NCBI GenBank assembly: GCA_040752515.1
Contig: JBFMGQ010000003.1
Location: 88,987-152,986 of the forward strand
Direction of reading: 5' to 3'
From: Tenuifilum sp040752515
GTDB taxonomy: Bacteria > Bacteroidota > Bacteroidia > Bacteroidales > Tenuifilaceae
DNA length: 64,000 bases
The notes below the pieces were generated by a model. That model saw only the letters and a program-made list of their open reading frames with translations, had not been told where the DNA came from and did no database searches. Below are positions 36,787 to 44,912 of this stretch, piece by piece. Position 1 is the first letter of the stretch. Each line of letters opens with the position of its first letter. The position numbers and the translations under genes are program-made.

Positions 36787-36963
36787 GGGAATGTTGTTCA
36801 TTATTCGTGAAGTATAATGGAACACTGATGACGTCGATAATACTGATTTACACTGTGAAACATCGTGTAAACCCTGCGTAACACTGTGATAATTATTAAT
36901 AAGTTGATAGTAAACGCAAAAAGCACAGAATGAGTTGATATGCGCTAATATACAGCCAGCCAA

Positions 36964-37006
36964 ACACTAAACACTAAACACACCTGTACACTGAACACTG
37001 CACACT
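36964..37006 (+). repeat. CACTGAACACTG-family repeat array
   Basis: ACACTAAACACTAAACAC followed by TACACTGAACACTGCACACT. Confidence 0.7.
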
Positions 37007-37041
37007 ATTCAAGTGATCCTGCGCTACGCTAAGGATGACAA
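37007..37041 (+). repeat. ATTCAAG-ATCCT/AGGAT hairpin element, copy 2
   Basis: ATTCAAG, ATCCT, a GC-rich loop, AGGATGACA. Same order as at 33950-33984. Confidence 0.7.
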
Positions 37042-37163
37042 AAGGAGAGTCTGTTTTGTTAAATGAAAAGACATTGAATCATTTTTCATATTTTTTTCAG
37101 TTTTATACAATACCTTATTATATATATACGTTTAGATACTGAAATAAATCAACCAATTTGCCT

Positions 37164-37370
37164 ATGGTAAATCTCTACCCAGTGCTTAAACAACATGTTG
37201 ATAGAAACTGCGAGATTAAAGGAGGCTTCACAGATGCCGATAGGATGGATGTTAACCAAATTAATAAGGTTCAAAGGTATTTGATAGACAGTCTGACTGA
37301 ACTTGAAAGGGTAACGCCACCCTCACCAAATCAACAATGCTATCAACTTATTGCTAAACTAAACGGTTAA
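37164..37370 (+). CDS. Small protein of unknown function
   Basis: 68 residues from the ATG at 37164 (MVNLYPVLKQHVDRNCEIKG); a TTG two codons upstream in the same frame is less likely. I do not recognise it. It is soluble, with no signal peptide or membrane helix, mildly charged, and mostly helical by composition (INKVQRYLIDSLTELERV). It has its own perfect terminator overlapping the stop codon, which supports it being expressed as a single-gene unit. It is isolated between repeat DNA and the SPFH cluster. Confidence 0.6.
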   Translation: MVNLYPVLKQHVDRNCEIKGGFTDADRMDVNQINKVQRYLIDSLTELERVTPPSPNQQCYQLIAKLNG

Positions 37371-37395
37371 GGTCGAAAATTTTCGACCTTTTTTC
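37370..37395 (+). terminator. Intrinsic terminator after the small gene
   Basis: Perfect inverted repeat AGGTCGAAAA / TTTTCGACCT followed by a T run. It begins on the last base of the stop codon, and its 3' end touches the next promoter. Confidence 0.9.
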
Positions 37396-37426
37396 TTGAC
37401 TTTTAATTGGAAAGTACATATCTTTA
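37395..37426 (+). promoter_or_regulatory. Promoter of the SPFH cluster
   Basis: CTTG, exactly 20 bp, TATCTTTA (one mismatch to TAnnTTTG), with the -7 box 36 bp before the SPFH start codon. Confidence 0.7.
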
Positions 37427-37462
37427 TAATATCTTTTTAATATCATTTTAATAACTACAGTT

Positions 37463-38311
37463 ATGGAAAAAGAATTTCATCCCAAATCGGGCTACCTGAT
37501 GCTGGTAGTATGGTTTTTGCTAGTTGTAGCAACCGTTGGACTACTTGTTGTAACCGAATCACCATGGTTTGCTCTAGGCTTTTTGCCAATAGTCCTTATT
37601 ATGCCAGGATTTATAGTGGTAAACCCAAACGAATCGGCGGTACTGATACTTTTTGGTAAGTACATGGGAACTATTAAACGTAACGGATTCTTCTGGACAA
37701 ACCCATTCTACCTAAAAAAACGGATTTCGCTCAGAGCGCGAAACTTTAACAGCGAACCCATAAAGGTTAACGACAAGGTTGGCAACCCAATAATGATTGG
37801 GCTTGTTCTTGTATGGCGGGTAAAGGATACCTACAAGGCATCGTTTGAGGTTGATGAGTACGAGCACTTTGTGGTGGTGCAAAGCGATGCTGCACTCCGC
37901 AAATTAGCCGGAATGTTTCCTTACGATAACTTTGAACACGAGGAGGAAGAGATTACCCTTCGCGCCGGAGGTGAGGTGGTAAACCACAAATTAGAGAACG
38001 AGTTGATTGAAAGACTCAATATAGCGGGCATTCAAGTGATTGAAGCCAGAATCAACTATATTGCTTACGCATCGGAGATTGCAGGGGCCATGCTGCGCCG
38101 TCAGCAAGCAACGGCAGTGGTTGCTGCTCGAAGTAAAATAGTTGAAGGTGCTGTGGGCATGGTTCAAATGGCACTCGAACAGCTCTCGCAAAAACAGATA
38201 GTTGACCTTGACGAAGAGAAAAAGGCTGCCATGGTAAGTAACCTAATGGTGGTTCTGTGCTCCGATGAATCGGCAAGACCTGTTGTAAATGCCGGAACGC
38301 TTCACCAGTAA
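37463..38311 (+). CDS. SPFH-domain (stomatin/prohibitin-like) membrane protein
   Basis: 282 residues. Two close hydrophobic helices at the N-terminus (about 11-31 and 34-52) are followed by an SPFH domain starting VVNPNESAVLILFGKYMGTI and continuing VGNPIMIGLVLVWRVKDTYK, FEVDEYEHFVVVQSDAALRK. The end is a helical region with the typical AGAMLRRQQATAVVAARSKI and VEGAVGMVQMALEQLSQKQI. Such proteins form oligomers in membrane microdomains; the role of this branch is unknown. It is followed after 6 bp by a ribbon-helix-helix gene and then a zinc-ribbon gene, a grouping I recall from other Bacteroidota genomes. Confidence 0.92.
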   Translation: MEKEFHPKSGYLMLVVWFLLVVATVGLLVVTESPWFALGFLPIVLIMPGFIVVNPNESAVLILFGKYMGTIKRNGFFWTNPFYLKKRISLRARNFNSEPIKVNDKVGNPIMIGLVLVWRVKDTYKASFEVDEYEHFVVVQSDAALRKLAGMFPYDNFEHEEEEITLRAGGEVVNHKLENELIERLNIAGIQVIEARINYIAYASEIAGAMLRRQQATAVVAARSKIVEGAVGMVQMALEQLSQKQIVDLDEEKKAAMVSNLMVVLCSDESARPVVNAGTLHQ

Positions 38312-38317
38312 TCAGCC

Positions 38318-38509
38318 ATGGGCCAAAAGAAGACATTTGTGCTGCGAATCGATCCCGATAAATTTGCTGCCTTGGAGAAATGGGCAGCAGACGAATTTCG
38401 TAGTACCAATGGGCAAATAGAATGGATTATTGACCAAGCCCTCCGAAAAGCCGGAAGGCTTAAAAAATCAACATTTAAAGATAAGGGGAACAAAAGCGAT
38501 GAAAACTAA
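38318..38509 (+). CDS. Arc-type ribbon-helix-helix protein
   Basis: 63 residues. The start KKTFVLRIDPDKFAALEKWA and the continuation EFRSTNGQIEWIIDQALRKA match the Arc/MetJ-like ribbon-helix-helix fold, with a beta strand (FVLRID) that would contact DNA as a dimer. The C-terminal tail is lysine-rich. It lies 6 bp after the SPFH gene and overlaps the next gene by 11 bp, so the three are co-transcribed. It may regulate its own operon, or act in another way with the SPFH protein. No toxin-like partner is present. Confidence 0.82.
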   Translation: MGQKKTFVLRIDPDKFAALEKWAADEFRSTNGQIEWIIDQALRKAGRLKKSTFKDKGNKSDEN

Positions 38510-38636
38510 AAGGGTTAGAGCCAAACAGCCATGTCCAAAATGTGGAAGTAAAGACTTTGAAATGAACGAAGTTTTTATGGCTGGGAGTGTGGCAGCAAAA
38601 CTTTTTAATCCGAATTACGCATTTTACAATGCGTAA
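38499..38636 (+). CDS. Small zinc-ribbon protein, probably truncated
   Basis: 45 residues from the ATG at 38499, which overlaps the end of the ribbon-helix-helix gene. It starts MKTKRVRAKQPCPKCGSKDF and has only one CxxC knuckle (CPKCGS); a complete zinc ribbon needs a second pair. The last seven residues (NYAFYNA) and the stop codon are encoded by a perfect 10-bp-stem palindrome at 38614-38637, suggesting that a palindromic element cut off the second knuckle. It is probably non-functional in zinc binding, or binds zinc only as a dimer. A longer start in the same frame at 38430 lies inside the previous gene and is less likely. Confidence 0.6.
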   Translation: MKTKRVRAKQPCPKCGSKDFEMNEVFMAGSVAAKLFNPNYAFYNA

Positions 38637-38637
38637 T
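38614..38637. repeat. Perfect palindrome ATTACGCATT / AATGCGTAAT
   Basis: Ten-base stem with loop TTAC, forming the end of the zinc-ribbon reading frame including its stop codon. Confidence 0.85.
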
Positions 38638-38692
38638 CGATTAAGAGTTTGTAATTTATGTTTTTCAAAACATAAAACAAACTCTAAATCGG
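38637..38692. repeat. Large imperfect inverted repeat
   Basis: Two arms of about 25 bp (AAGAGTTTGT...TATGTTTT and AAAACATAAAACAAACTCT) with a two- or three-base loop. It directly follows the previous palindrome. It may act as a terminator of the SPFH cluster or be a remnant of a miniature element. Confidence 0.7.
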
Positions 38693-38869
38693 GATTAAAC
38701 CAATTAAATCATATAGTTCGGCAAAAATAGCCTCCTAATGATTAAGTTGGTTTTAACGTTCAGAATCGAAAATTTACAACCTTTACTTGTATAGATGCAA
38801 ATACACGGAATTTTACCAAGTTCCGATGAGCAAGGCGCTTAATGTTCTCGATTTATTTGTGGGATAAGG

Positions 38870-39574
38870 TTATACGCCATTGGCTAGGTTTGCGGTATGG
38901 CAGGCTACAACGCCTGCCGTTTCCGTTCTTAAGCGCGAAGTGCTTAGGCTAACCTCATGGAAACCATTGCTAATTGCAAGGCTAACCTCGGTGGGAGAAA
39001 AATCACCTTCGGGGCCAATCAGTACAAGGACACTCCTACCCACATGGATTACCTTTTGAAATGGCTCTAAACCCCAATTGTTGCAATGGGCAATGGCCTT
39101 TATATCGGAACGATTAGATTTTATGAAGTCTTTAAACGGCTGCATCTCATTAACTATAGGCAGATAGGCTTTTACGGACTGTTTCATAGCCGACACAACA
39201 ATTTTTTGAAGCCTATCAACCTTAACCTCTTTTCGTTCCGAGCGCTCACAAAGCAAAGGCGTAATGGTATCAACACCTATCTCGGTGGCTTTTTCCAGAA
39301 ACCACTCGAACCTATCGATGTTTTTGGTTGGGGCAATGGCAATATGAAGGTTGAAGGGACGCTTGCCAAACTCCTTTTGGGTTGAAACAATTTGAACTAG
39401 ACATTGCTTTGGATTACTATCGGCAATGCGAGCGGTATGGAGGTTCCCAAGCCCATCGGTAAGGTAAAGTTCATCGCCACTCTGCATCCTTAGCACCCGA
39501 ATGCAATGCTTCGATTCGTCCTCGGGTAGCCGATACACATCACCTTCTATTTGCGGGGCATAGAATATTTGCAT
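38870..39574 (-). CDS. rsmE: 16S rRNA (uracil1498-N3)-methyltransferase
   Basis: 234 residues. An N-terminal PUA-like part (EDESKHCIRVLRMQSGDELY) and a C-terminal SPOUT trefoil-knot domain with the SAM-binding LIGPEGDFSPTEVSLAISNG and SLSTSRLRTETAGV. It methylates N3 of U1498 in 16S rRNA. The usual knot motif has GPEGG; here it is GPEGD, a minor variant. It stands alone; about 230 bp downstream hold only inverted repeats. Confidence 0.94.
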   Translation of the reverse strand: MQIFYAPQIEGDVYRLPEDESKHCIRVLRMQSGDELYLTDGLGNLHTARIADSNPKQCLVQIVSTQKEFGKRPFNLHIAIAPTKNIDRFEWFLEKATEIGVDTITPLLCERSERKEVKVDRLQKIVVSAMKQSVKAYLPIVNEMQPFKDFIKSNRSDIKAIAHCNNWGLEPFQKVIHVGRSVLVLIGPEGDFSPTEVSLAISNGFHEVSLSTSRLRTETAGVVACHTANLANGV

Positions 39575-39798
39575 GGGGTTCGAGATTCAAGATTTAATGT
39601 CGCTTATTCTGGTTTTGGTCATGATGAACACAGCTAAATATCTCCATTGTGAAAAGAGTTTTTGCTTTCTGCCATATCTGAACACATTGTTAATAAAAGC
39701 AATTTGTCCAAATTCTCAGATGAAATGAAAGCATTGACGCAAATTTACAATTTAGGCTGAAGTGTGTAACTTTGAATGGCAAATTTAAGAATAAAACC

Positions 39799-40296
39799 AT
39801 GAAAACCATTGGCATCCTATCGGATACACATGGATACTGGGATGAAGGGCTCACAGATTTTTTCTGGATATGCGATGAAATTTGGCATGCGGGTGATTTA
39901 GGGTCGCCTGATTTAGCCGATAAAATTTCGAAGTTTAAACCATTACGAGCCGTTCATGGCAATATTGACGATTACAAAACCCGATTGATGTATCCTGAGT
40001 CCCAAATATTTACAGTTGAAGATGTTAGGGTGTTAATTACTCATATAGCTGGTACGCCAGGGCGGTATGAACCAAAAATTAAAGAGATTCTCAAAACTAA
40101 TAAGGTTAAGGTTCTGGTGTGCGGACATAGTCATATCCTGCGGATTAAATACGATAATCAATGGGATATTTTATACCTAAACCCAGGTGCAGCAGGAAAT
40201 AGCGGATTTCATCACGTAAAAACCGCAATTCGCCTAAAAATTGAAGGATCGAATATATTTGATTTGGAGGTTTGGGAGAAGAAAAGGGGCGTTTAG
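39799..40296 (+). CDS. YfcE/MJ0936-type metallophosphoesterase
   Basis: 165 residues from the ATG at 39799 (MKTIGILSDTHGYWD). A TTG nine codons upstream in the same frame would add a lysine-rich stretch without homology and is less likely. Metal-binding motifs of calcineurin-like phosphoesterases: SDTHG, WHAGDLG, VHGNID and CGHSHILR, with NPGA at the end of the core. Relatives hydrolyse phosphodiesters in vitro; the natural substrate is not known. It is convergent with the giant gene, 4 bp between stops. Confidence 0.9.
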   Translation: MKTIGILSDTHGYWDEGLTDFFWICDEIWHAGDLGSPDLADKISKFKPLRAVHGNIDDYKTRLMYPESQIFTVEDVRVLITHIAGTPGRYEPKIKEILKTNKVKVLVCGHSHILRIKYDNQWDILYLNPGAAGNSGFHHVKTAIRLKIEGSNIFDLEVWEKKRGV

Positions 40297-40300
40297 CAAC

Positions 40301-43300
40301 TTAATCGTTTTCATGCTTTTCCTTTTCCTCATTGTCTGATTCTGTTTCAATATTCGATTTTATGCCATAGGCTAGTTCCTTGTAACGGAGTTGTGCCTTG
40401 TTAAGTTCGCGCTTGGAACCAATCATATACCTAAAACCCATGTTTCCTTTTGTGGGTTTCACCCTACGCTCACTCGATTTTTGCGAAGCAATGGGGTTAT
40501 AGAAGTCAGGGTTGGTAGCGTTAACAAACAGTACCCCGTTGGCATAGTAAAATGAATAGTATTCTGTGTCGCCAATATGGATATAAAGTATAAAGCGATC
40601 GTTAAACCTACCCTTGTAATACTCTATGAAACCGTTTACATACCGATTGATTTGAATATTACCGATTGTGCCAATACCAAGTTTACCAACCGATACAAAA
40701 GATTTAGTTTGAGGATCCCACCTCAACTTAACATCCGATAAGGTGATAGTACTTTCGAGGCTTTTAGGCATTTGCGTGAAAGCACCAAAGAGCGAAAGCT
40801 GATTTAAAGCCTCAGGGAGTTCCTTTGGTGTTAACCAATCGTAAAGCATTTTGCGATAAAGTTTCCTGCTCAGGTCAACCTTATCGAGCGTAATGGCACC
40901 GCTTAGCTGCGCAGCCATAGCCTCAAGAGCTTTGGCATTAAAATGAAAATTGAGTTTGATAATGGCATCGATAGTTGCCTCATTTTTCTCAAGTTTATGA
41001 ATAACACTTCCATAAACCTGCGAACTGATATGGCCTAACTTAATGGGTAAACGCACATTGCCCTCACCAAAAGCCCAACAGAAATCTTTCTGCAAGCTTA
41101 CGCTATTGCCGCAAGTATCGGGATTATCTAGTTTGTGAATGGGAGCTATGGTGAAACGTCGGTTCTTATTGTTGAACTCCATGTAGCCGGTAGCATTGAC
41201 CAGCGAGGAATCCTCCCAGTACTTACGACTCCGGAGCAATCCTCCATATAGCTTTAAGGAATCCTCTGCAATGATAGTTCCGCTAATCAATCGGTGCAGG
41301 TTCATGTTTTTGGGGGTTTCATCTATTGGAATCAGCACTCGTTTAGGATTGATAAGCGATTCAAACCTCACCCATTGACCAATTGAACCGGGGCAACTAT
41401 AAATGGGTTTAGCCCCACCCTTAAAGTAGAGGTATTTTTCGGGAGCGCTAAGGCTAACATTGCCAATGTACGCAAAATTGGGACTCAACATAAAGCTATC
41501 GGGCTCAGTTAGTGTGCCTTCGGCATAGGTATTCATGTTGTTATCGGAGTATACCTTGGGGAAAAATATGGTTTGAACCGAATCGCGTTCATCTATGTAA
41601 TCGTAGTATGCTAAACCACCATAACTTTTGCGGCCGTTAATCTTAATTTCCGCATCGTGTAAAGTATGGTAAGCTGTAGTATTATTTGCACGAACAATTG
41701 CATTTGAAAACTTATACATGCGATTGGAGGCATCAACCTCAACCTTTTTCTTATTTGGGAACACCGTAGCATCGGCAGTTACGATGTACCTGACACTGTC
41801 GGCCAACAAATGAATTGTTTGGGTATTGTAAACAGCTTTGGGTGAAAAGAAGTAAAGCGAATCCTCGTCATACTTGGTGCTAAAGAATAGATTCCCTCTA
41901 GGAATGCTATCCCGATCGATCATATTACTAACCCTAAACTTGCCGGCTATTACATCGTCCTGAACCAGTGGGGTATCGAAATACACCTTGTACCCCTTAA
42001 GATCCCACTTAAAGCGATCGTGGTAGGTGCTATACCTCAGGGCATCGAGCGATGCAAAAATGCTTTTGTCAACCTTGCTGAACTCGCCAAGCATATTAGC
42101 AAAATTGACAGTACCTTTTACCTTTGAAGTTGCAAGAGCAACACTATCGGTATTGGTTTTAAATATTGTAAGCGAAGATTCATTAGATGCGAATGAGTTG
42201 GACGAATAGTCAAATAGCGATGAATTTAGCTGTCCATTGGGTATTTTCAACAAACCTCCTCCAGTGAGGCCGAGTGGTTGTAGTAAAAGGTTTCCACTAA
42301 AGGTTGCCAAGCTATCGTACATCACAAATGGTCTTTCGCCTTTTGAAATAAACATTCTATCGGCCTTAGGCAACCATTTGATGCTATGCTTTTCCCCTTT
42401 TACATTTGGGAACTCTATCCCCGTTTCTCTTTTAGCAATGGCAAAGTTTGATGAAACAGTAATCATTGAATCGGGGAAAAGCATCATTCTATCGGATTGT
42501 GTAGTAGATGTAATGTAATCGATACTACCATTTACAAAGAGACCCTGATTACTCAGGTCAATTTTATTGTAAACCCTACCTTTCCCTTTATAAACAGCCA
42601 TTCCTTCAGGGGGTGTAGTTGTAATAAACCCCAGGGAGTTATCGGGACGAATGCGAAGGGTTTCCTCTATTGGGGCAAGTATGTTACCGGAGTAAAGAAT
42701 CCCTTTAAAATTCATATCGGCCTTTTCAAAGTTATCCATGTTCTGGTAAACAAAAGGCTGAATTTCAAAGTAGAAGGAATCGCGCTTGTAAACTCCATCG
42801 TAAATATAAGGAGCATCGTAATAAACATACGATTTGCTTGTACAGTTGAATATGGGGTACTGCGGGTTGTACTCTCGCCCCGATTTATTATGTGGTTTAT
42901 CAATAAGTATTTCGCCTGAAATAATATGAAGTGCATTGGCAACACCCTGTAAAATTCGTCGGCCGTAATTATCGCGATAATCAGTTTGGTAATCGATTAC
43001 TAGCGAATCAACCTTATTCAACTCGATTTTAAACTGGGAATAATCAAACCTAAAAGCCTTACCATAAAAGGTGAATAATCCTGCCCTAACGCTACCTCCA
43101 AATTCAAAATTCCTGTTTTTCTGAAAGGTAATACTTTTCTTGTATGGGGAAATAAATACATTTTGAGAGTCGCTGACAGAGATATGGTTTACCCCCTCGA
43201 TAGCGAGATTCAGATTGTTAAGATCGAGACGTGCATTGGGTTGAGTGCCAGGTGTGGTAGATTGAAATCGAATAACATCAAAATCGGTACGTCCGAAACG

Positions 43301-44887
43301 GGCAAGAACATTATACCTTAACTTTTCTGTAATGGTCACCTCATCGGTTTCAAAATTGTAAAGCACATATCCCAACTTGGCCAATCGCATCATGGCTATT
43401 TTAACATCCTCGGGTGCTCTGCGCACATGCACAGCCAAATCGGAAGCCAAAAAGGTATTACTTTTGATTCTTCGGGTATAGTTCCAAACGGTAAGCACCG
43501 GATGAAACTCGCTGGCATCCATCATGCTATCGAATAAATCCTGGTTGAAAAAGTTTTCGGATTCAAACTCAGCCTTTGAAATGGAGGCTCCAAGGCTGCT
43601 CCCGAAAGTAATCTCATCCTTTTCAATATTCCAGGTTAACTGGTTCGACCATAGGTTAATCTTGTGGTATGAGCTGTAAAAAGGGCTTTGAGTAGTTAAC
43701 CTATCGGTAGGATTTACTAATACCGATCTATTAGAATTAAGATATGCAAACGATAAACCGTTATGGTAAATGGAATCCTTATCGATGTAAAAAACAACCT
43801 TAGCCTTATCGGCGCTTAAGCGCGATTGCTCAATTAGAACAATTCGGCCTTCGGCCACCAAAAAGGGTTTACCTTTGCGGTAAACGGTAACCTTAGCCAA
43901 ACTACCATCGGGGCCAATACCAACCAGCTTTGAACCGTTTATACGAAAGTTACCCGAATAATCAATATCCTTAAAAATATTCCTTACCTCAAACCATTTC
44001 TGGTAGGGATTAAACTCGGGGTAGTCCACTATACCCGACTGGTAAATAGGTGTTACTTTATCGACGATTCGTCCCAGTATGGGTTTCTTGAAATATTCAG
44101 GGTAGTTAAGTAAAACCGAGTCGGCTGTATAGTCGCTCTGCCTTAAATCAATTCTATACTTTTTAAGCGTAACAAAGATTTTTGATTCGTCATATTTTGA
44201 GCGAATCCATGTAACCTTACCGTTTTTACCTTCCCAATACTGCTTAATTAAATTCAGATTACCCGATGTACCCTGAATAAAAATACTATCCTTGCGATTG
44301 TTCTTACAGATAAGGGTAGTGTTTTGAAAACCAACCAAGAAATCATTGTTTTTAACAGAAAAGGTATAAGCATCGGTGGGAAGAACCCTCCATGAATGGG
44401 AAGTGTTTAAGGAAATATAGGAGCTGTCAATAATTGAACCAGTTATACGAATTAGCGTTCGCAGGTTATCGGATTTGATGGTTCCTTCGGTTAACTCCTT
44501 GGTTAAGTACTGAAACCAGGTATCAAATTGATTTTTTGCAAACTGATTCCTGTAAAATCGAGTAACCAGTTTTACATAATCGAGTATATAGGTTTTGTCG
44601 TCGGGCAATATATCAATTATTCGATTCGCTGAATTGATGATTGCTTCTTTTTTGGGGGTTTCGATGGTGTCGGAAAGCCAGAATGCAGGGAATCCTTTTA
44701 AAAAAGCCTCCTCTTTACTCTTGGTATCATCGCTGATAAGCGATGAAAGTTCAGCCGGGAAGAGTGGAATTTGACCGGAAAACTTTTTGTCTTGGATAAA
44801 AAATATTGCATACAATAGGCTAAATGCAAATGAAACAAACAGCAAAACAATTAATGAGATTTTTCTGTATGCATCTATTTTAGCCAT
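40301..44887 (-). CDS. Giant membrane-anchored protein of unknown function
   Basis: 1528 residues. I do not recognise a defined family. Visible: a short cytoplasmic start, one membrane helix (about 10-32, KISLIVLLFVSFAFSLLYAI) without a clear cleavage site, a helical part to about 170, then about 1300 residues rich in alternating polar/hydrophobic strands, aromatic residues and Asn/Asp, as in long beta-sheet periplasmic proteins. Repeated strand-turn patterns such as LQPLGLTGGGLLKIPNGQL and FEFGGSVRAGLFTFYGKAF could be a beta-jellyroll or OstA/AsmA-like groove, but that is only a suggestion. The acidic tail ends EEKEKHEND. It lies 25 bp after prmA and is probably the last gene of a tpiA-prmA unit. 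Confidence 0.8.
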   Translation of the reverse strand: MAKIDAYRKISLIVLLFVSFAFSLLYAIFFIQDKKFSGQIPLFPAELSSLISDDTKSKEEAFLKGFPAFWLSDTIETPKKEAIINSANRIIDILPDDKTYILDYVKLVTRFYRNQFAKNQFDTWFQYLTKELTEGTIKSDNLRTLIRITGSIIDSSYISLNTSHSWRVLPTDAYTFSVKNNDFLVGFQNTTLICKNNRKDSIFIQGTSGNLNLIKQYWEGKNGKVTWIRSKYDESKIFVTLKKYRIDLRQSDYTADSVLLNYPEYFKKPILGRIVDKVTPIYQSGIVDYPEFNPYQKWFEVRNIFKDIDYSGNFRINGSKLVGIGPDGSLAKVTVYRKGKPFLVAEGRIVLIEQSRLSADKAKVVFYIDKDSIYHNGLSFAYLNSNRSVLVNPTDRLTTQSPFYSSYHKINLWSNQLTWNIEKDEITFGSSLGASISKAEFESENFFNQDLFDSMMDASEFHPVLTVWNYTRRIKSNTFLASDLAVHVRRAPEDVKIAMMRLAKLGYVLYNFETDEVTITEKLRYNVLARFGRTDFDVIRFQSTTPGTQPNARLDLNNLNLAIEGVNHISVSDSQNVFISPYKKSITFQKNRNFEFGGSVRAGLFTFYGKAFRFDYSQFKIELNKVDSLVIDYQTDYRDNYGRRILQGVANALHIISGEILIDKPHNKSGREYNPQYPIFNCTSKSYVYYDAPYIYDGVYKRDSFYFEIQPFVYQNMDNFEKADMNFKGILYSGNILAPIEETLRIRPDNSLGFITTTPPEGMAVYKGKGRVYNKIDLSNQGLFVNGSIDYITSTTQSDRMMLFPDSMITVSSNFAIAKRETGIEFPNVKGEKHSIKWLPKADRMFISKGERPFVMYDSLATFSGNLLLQPLGLTGGGLLKIPNGQLNSSLFDYSSNSFASNESSLTIFKTNTDSVALATSKVKGTVNFANMLGEFSKVDKSIFASLDALRYSTYHDRFKWDLKGYKVYFDTPLVQDDVIAGKFRVSNMIDRDSIPRGNLFFSTKYDEDSLYFFSPKAVYNTQTIHLLADSVRYIVTADATVFPNKKKVEVDASNRMYKFSNAIVRANNTTAYHTLHDAEIKINGRKSYGGLAYYDYIDERDSVQTIFFPKVYSDNNMNTYAEGTLTEPDSFMLSPNFAYIGNVSLSAPEKYLYFKGGAKPIYSCPGSIGQWVRFESLINPKRVLIPIDETPKNMNLHRLISGTIIAEDSLKLYGGLLRSRKYWEDSSLVNATGYMEFNNKNRRFTIAPIHKLDNPDTCGNSVSLQKDFCWAFGEGNVRLPIKLGHISSQVYGSVIHKLEKNEATIDAIIKLNFHFNAKALEAMAAQLSGAITLDKVDLSRKLYRKMLYDWLTPKELPEALNQLSLFGAFTQMPKSLESTITLSDVKLRWDPQTKSFVSVGKLGIGTIGNIQINRYVNGFIEYYKGRFNDRFILYIHIGDTEYYSFYYANGVLFVNATNPDFYNPIASQKSSERRVKPTKGNMGFRYMIGSKRELNKAQLRYKELAYGIKSNIETESDNEEKEKHEND

Positions 44888-44912
44888 CGGCTTTACGCTA
44901 TAACATTAGAAA

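Larger units (their letters stand above)
36692..37163. other. Intergenic hairpin- and repeat-rich region after rtcB
   Basis: 472 bp without a gene. It opens with four hairpins (36694-36786), continues with unstructured A+T-rich DNA, and then carries a CACTGAACACTG array and the ATTCAAG hairpin element before the small gene at 37164. Confidence 0.65.

Noticed and set aside
38318..38636. Toxin-antitoxin pair formed by the ribbon-helix-helix and zinc-ribbon genes
   Set aside because: The zinc-ribbon product has no toxin-like feature, and the pair is tied to an SPFH gene instead.
39575..39798. Possible tRNA around the GGTTCGA-like sequence near 39580
   Set aside because: No acceptor or anticodon stem can be formed; the motif is chance.
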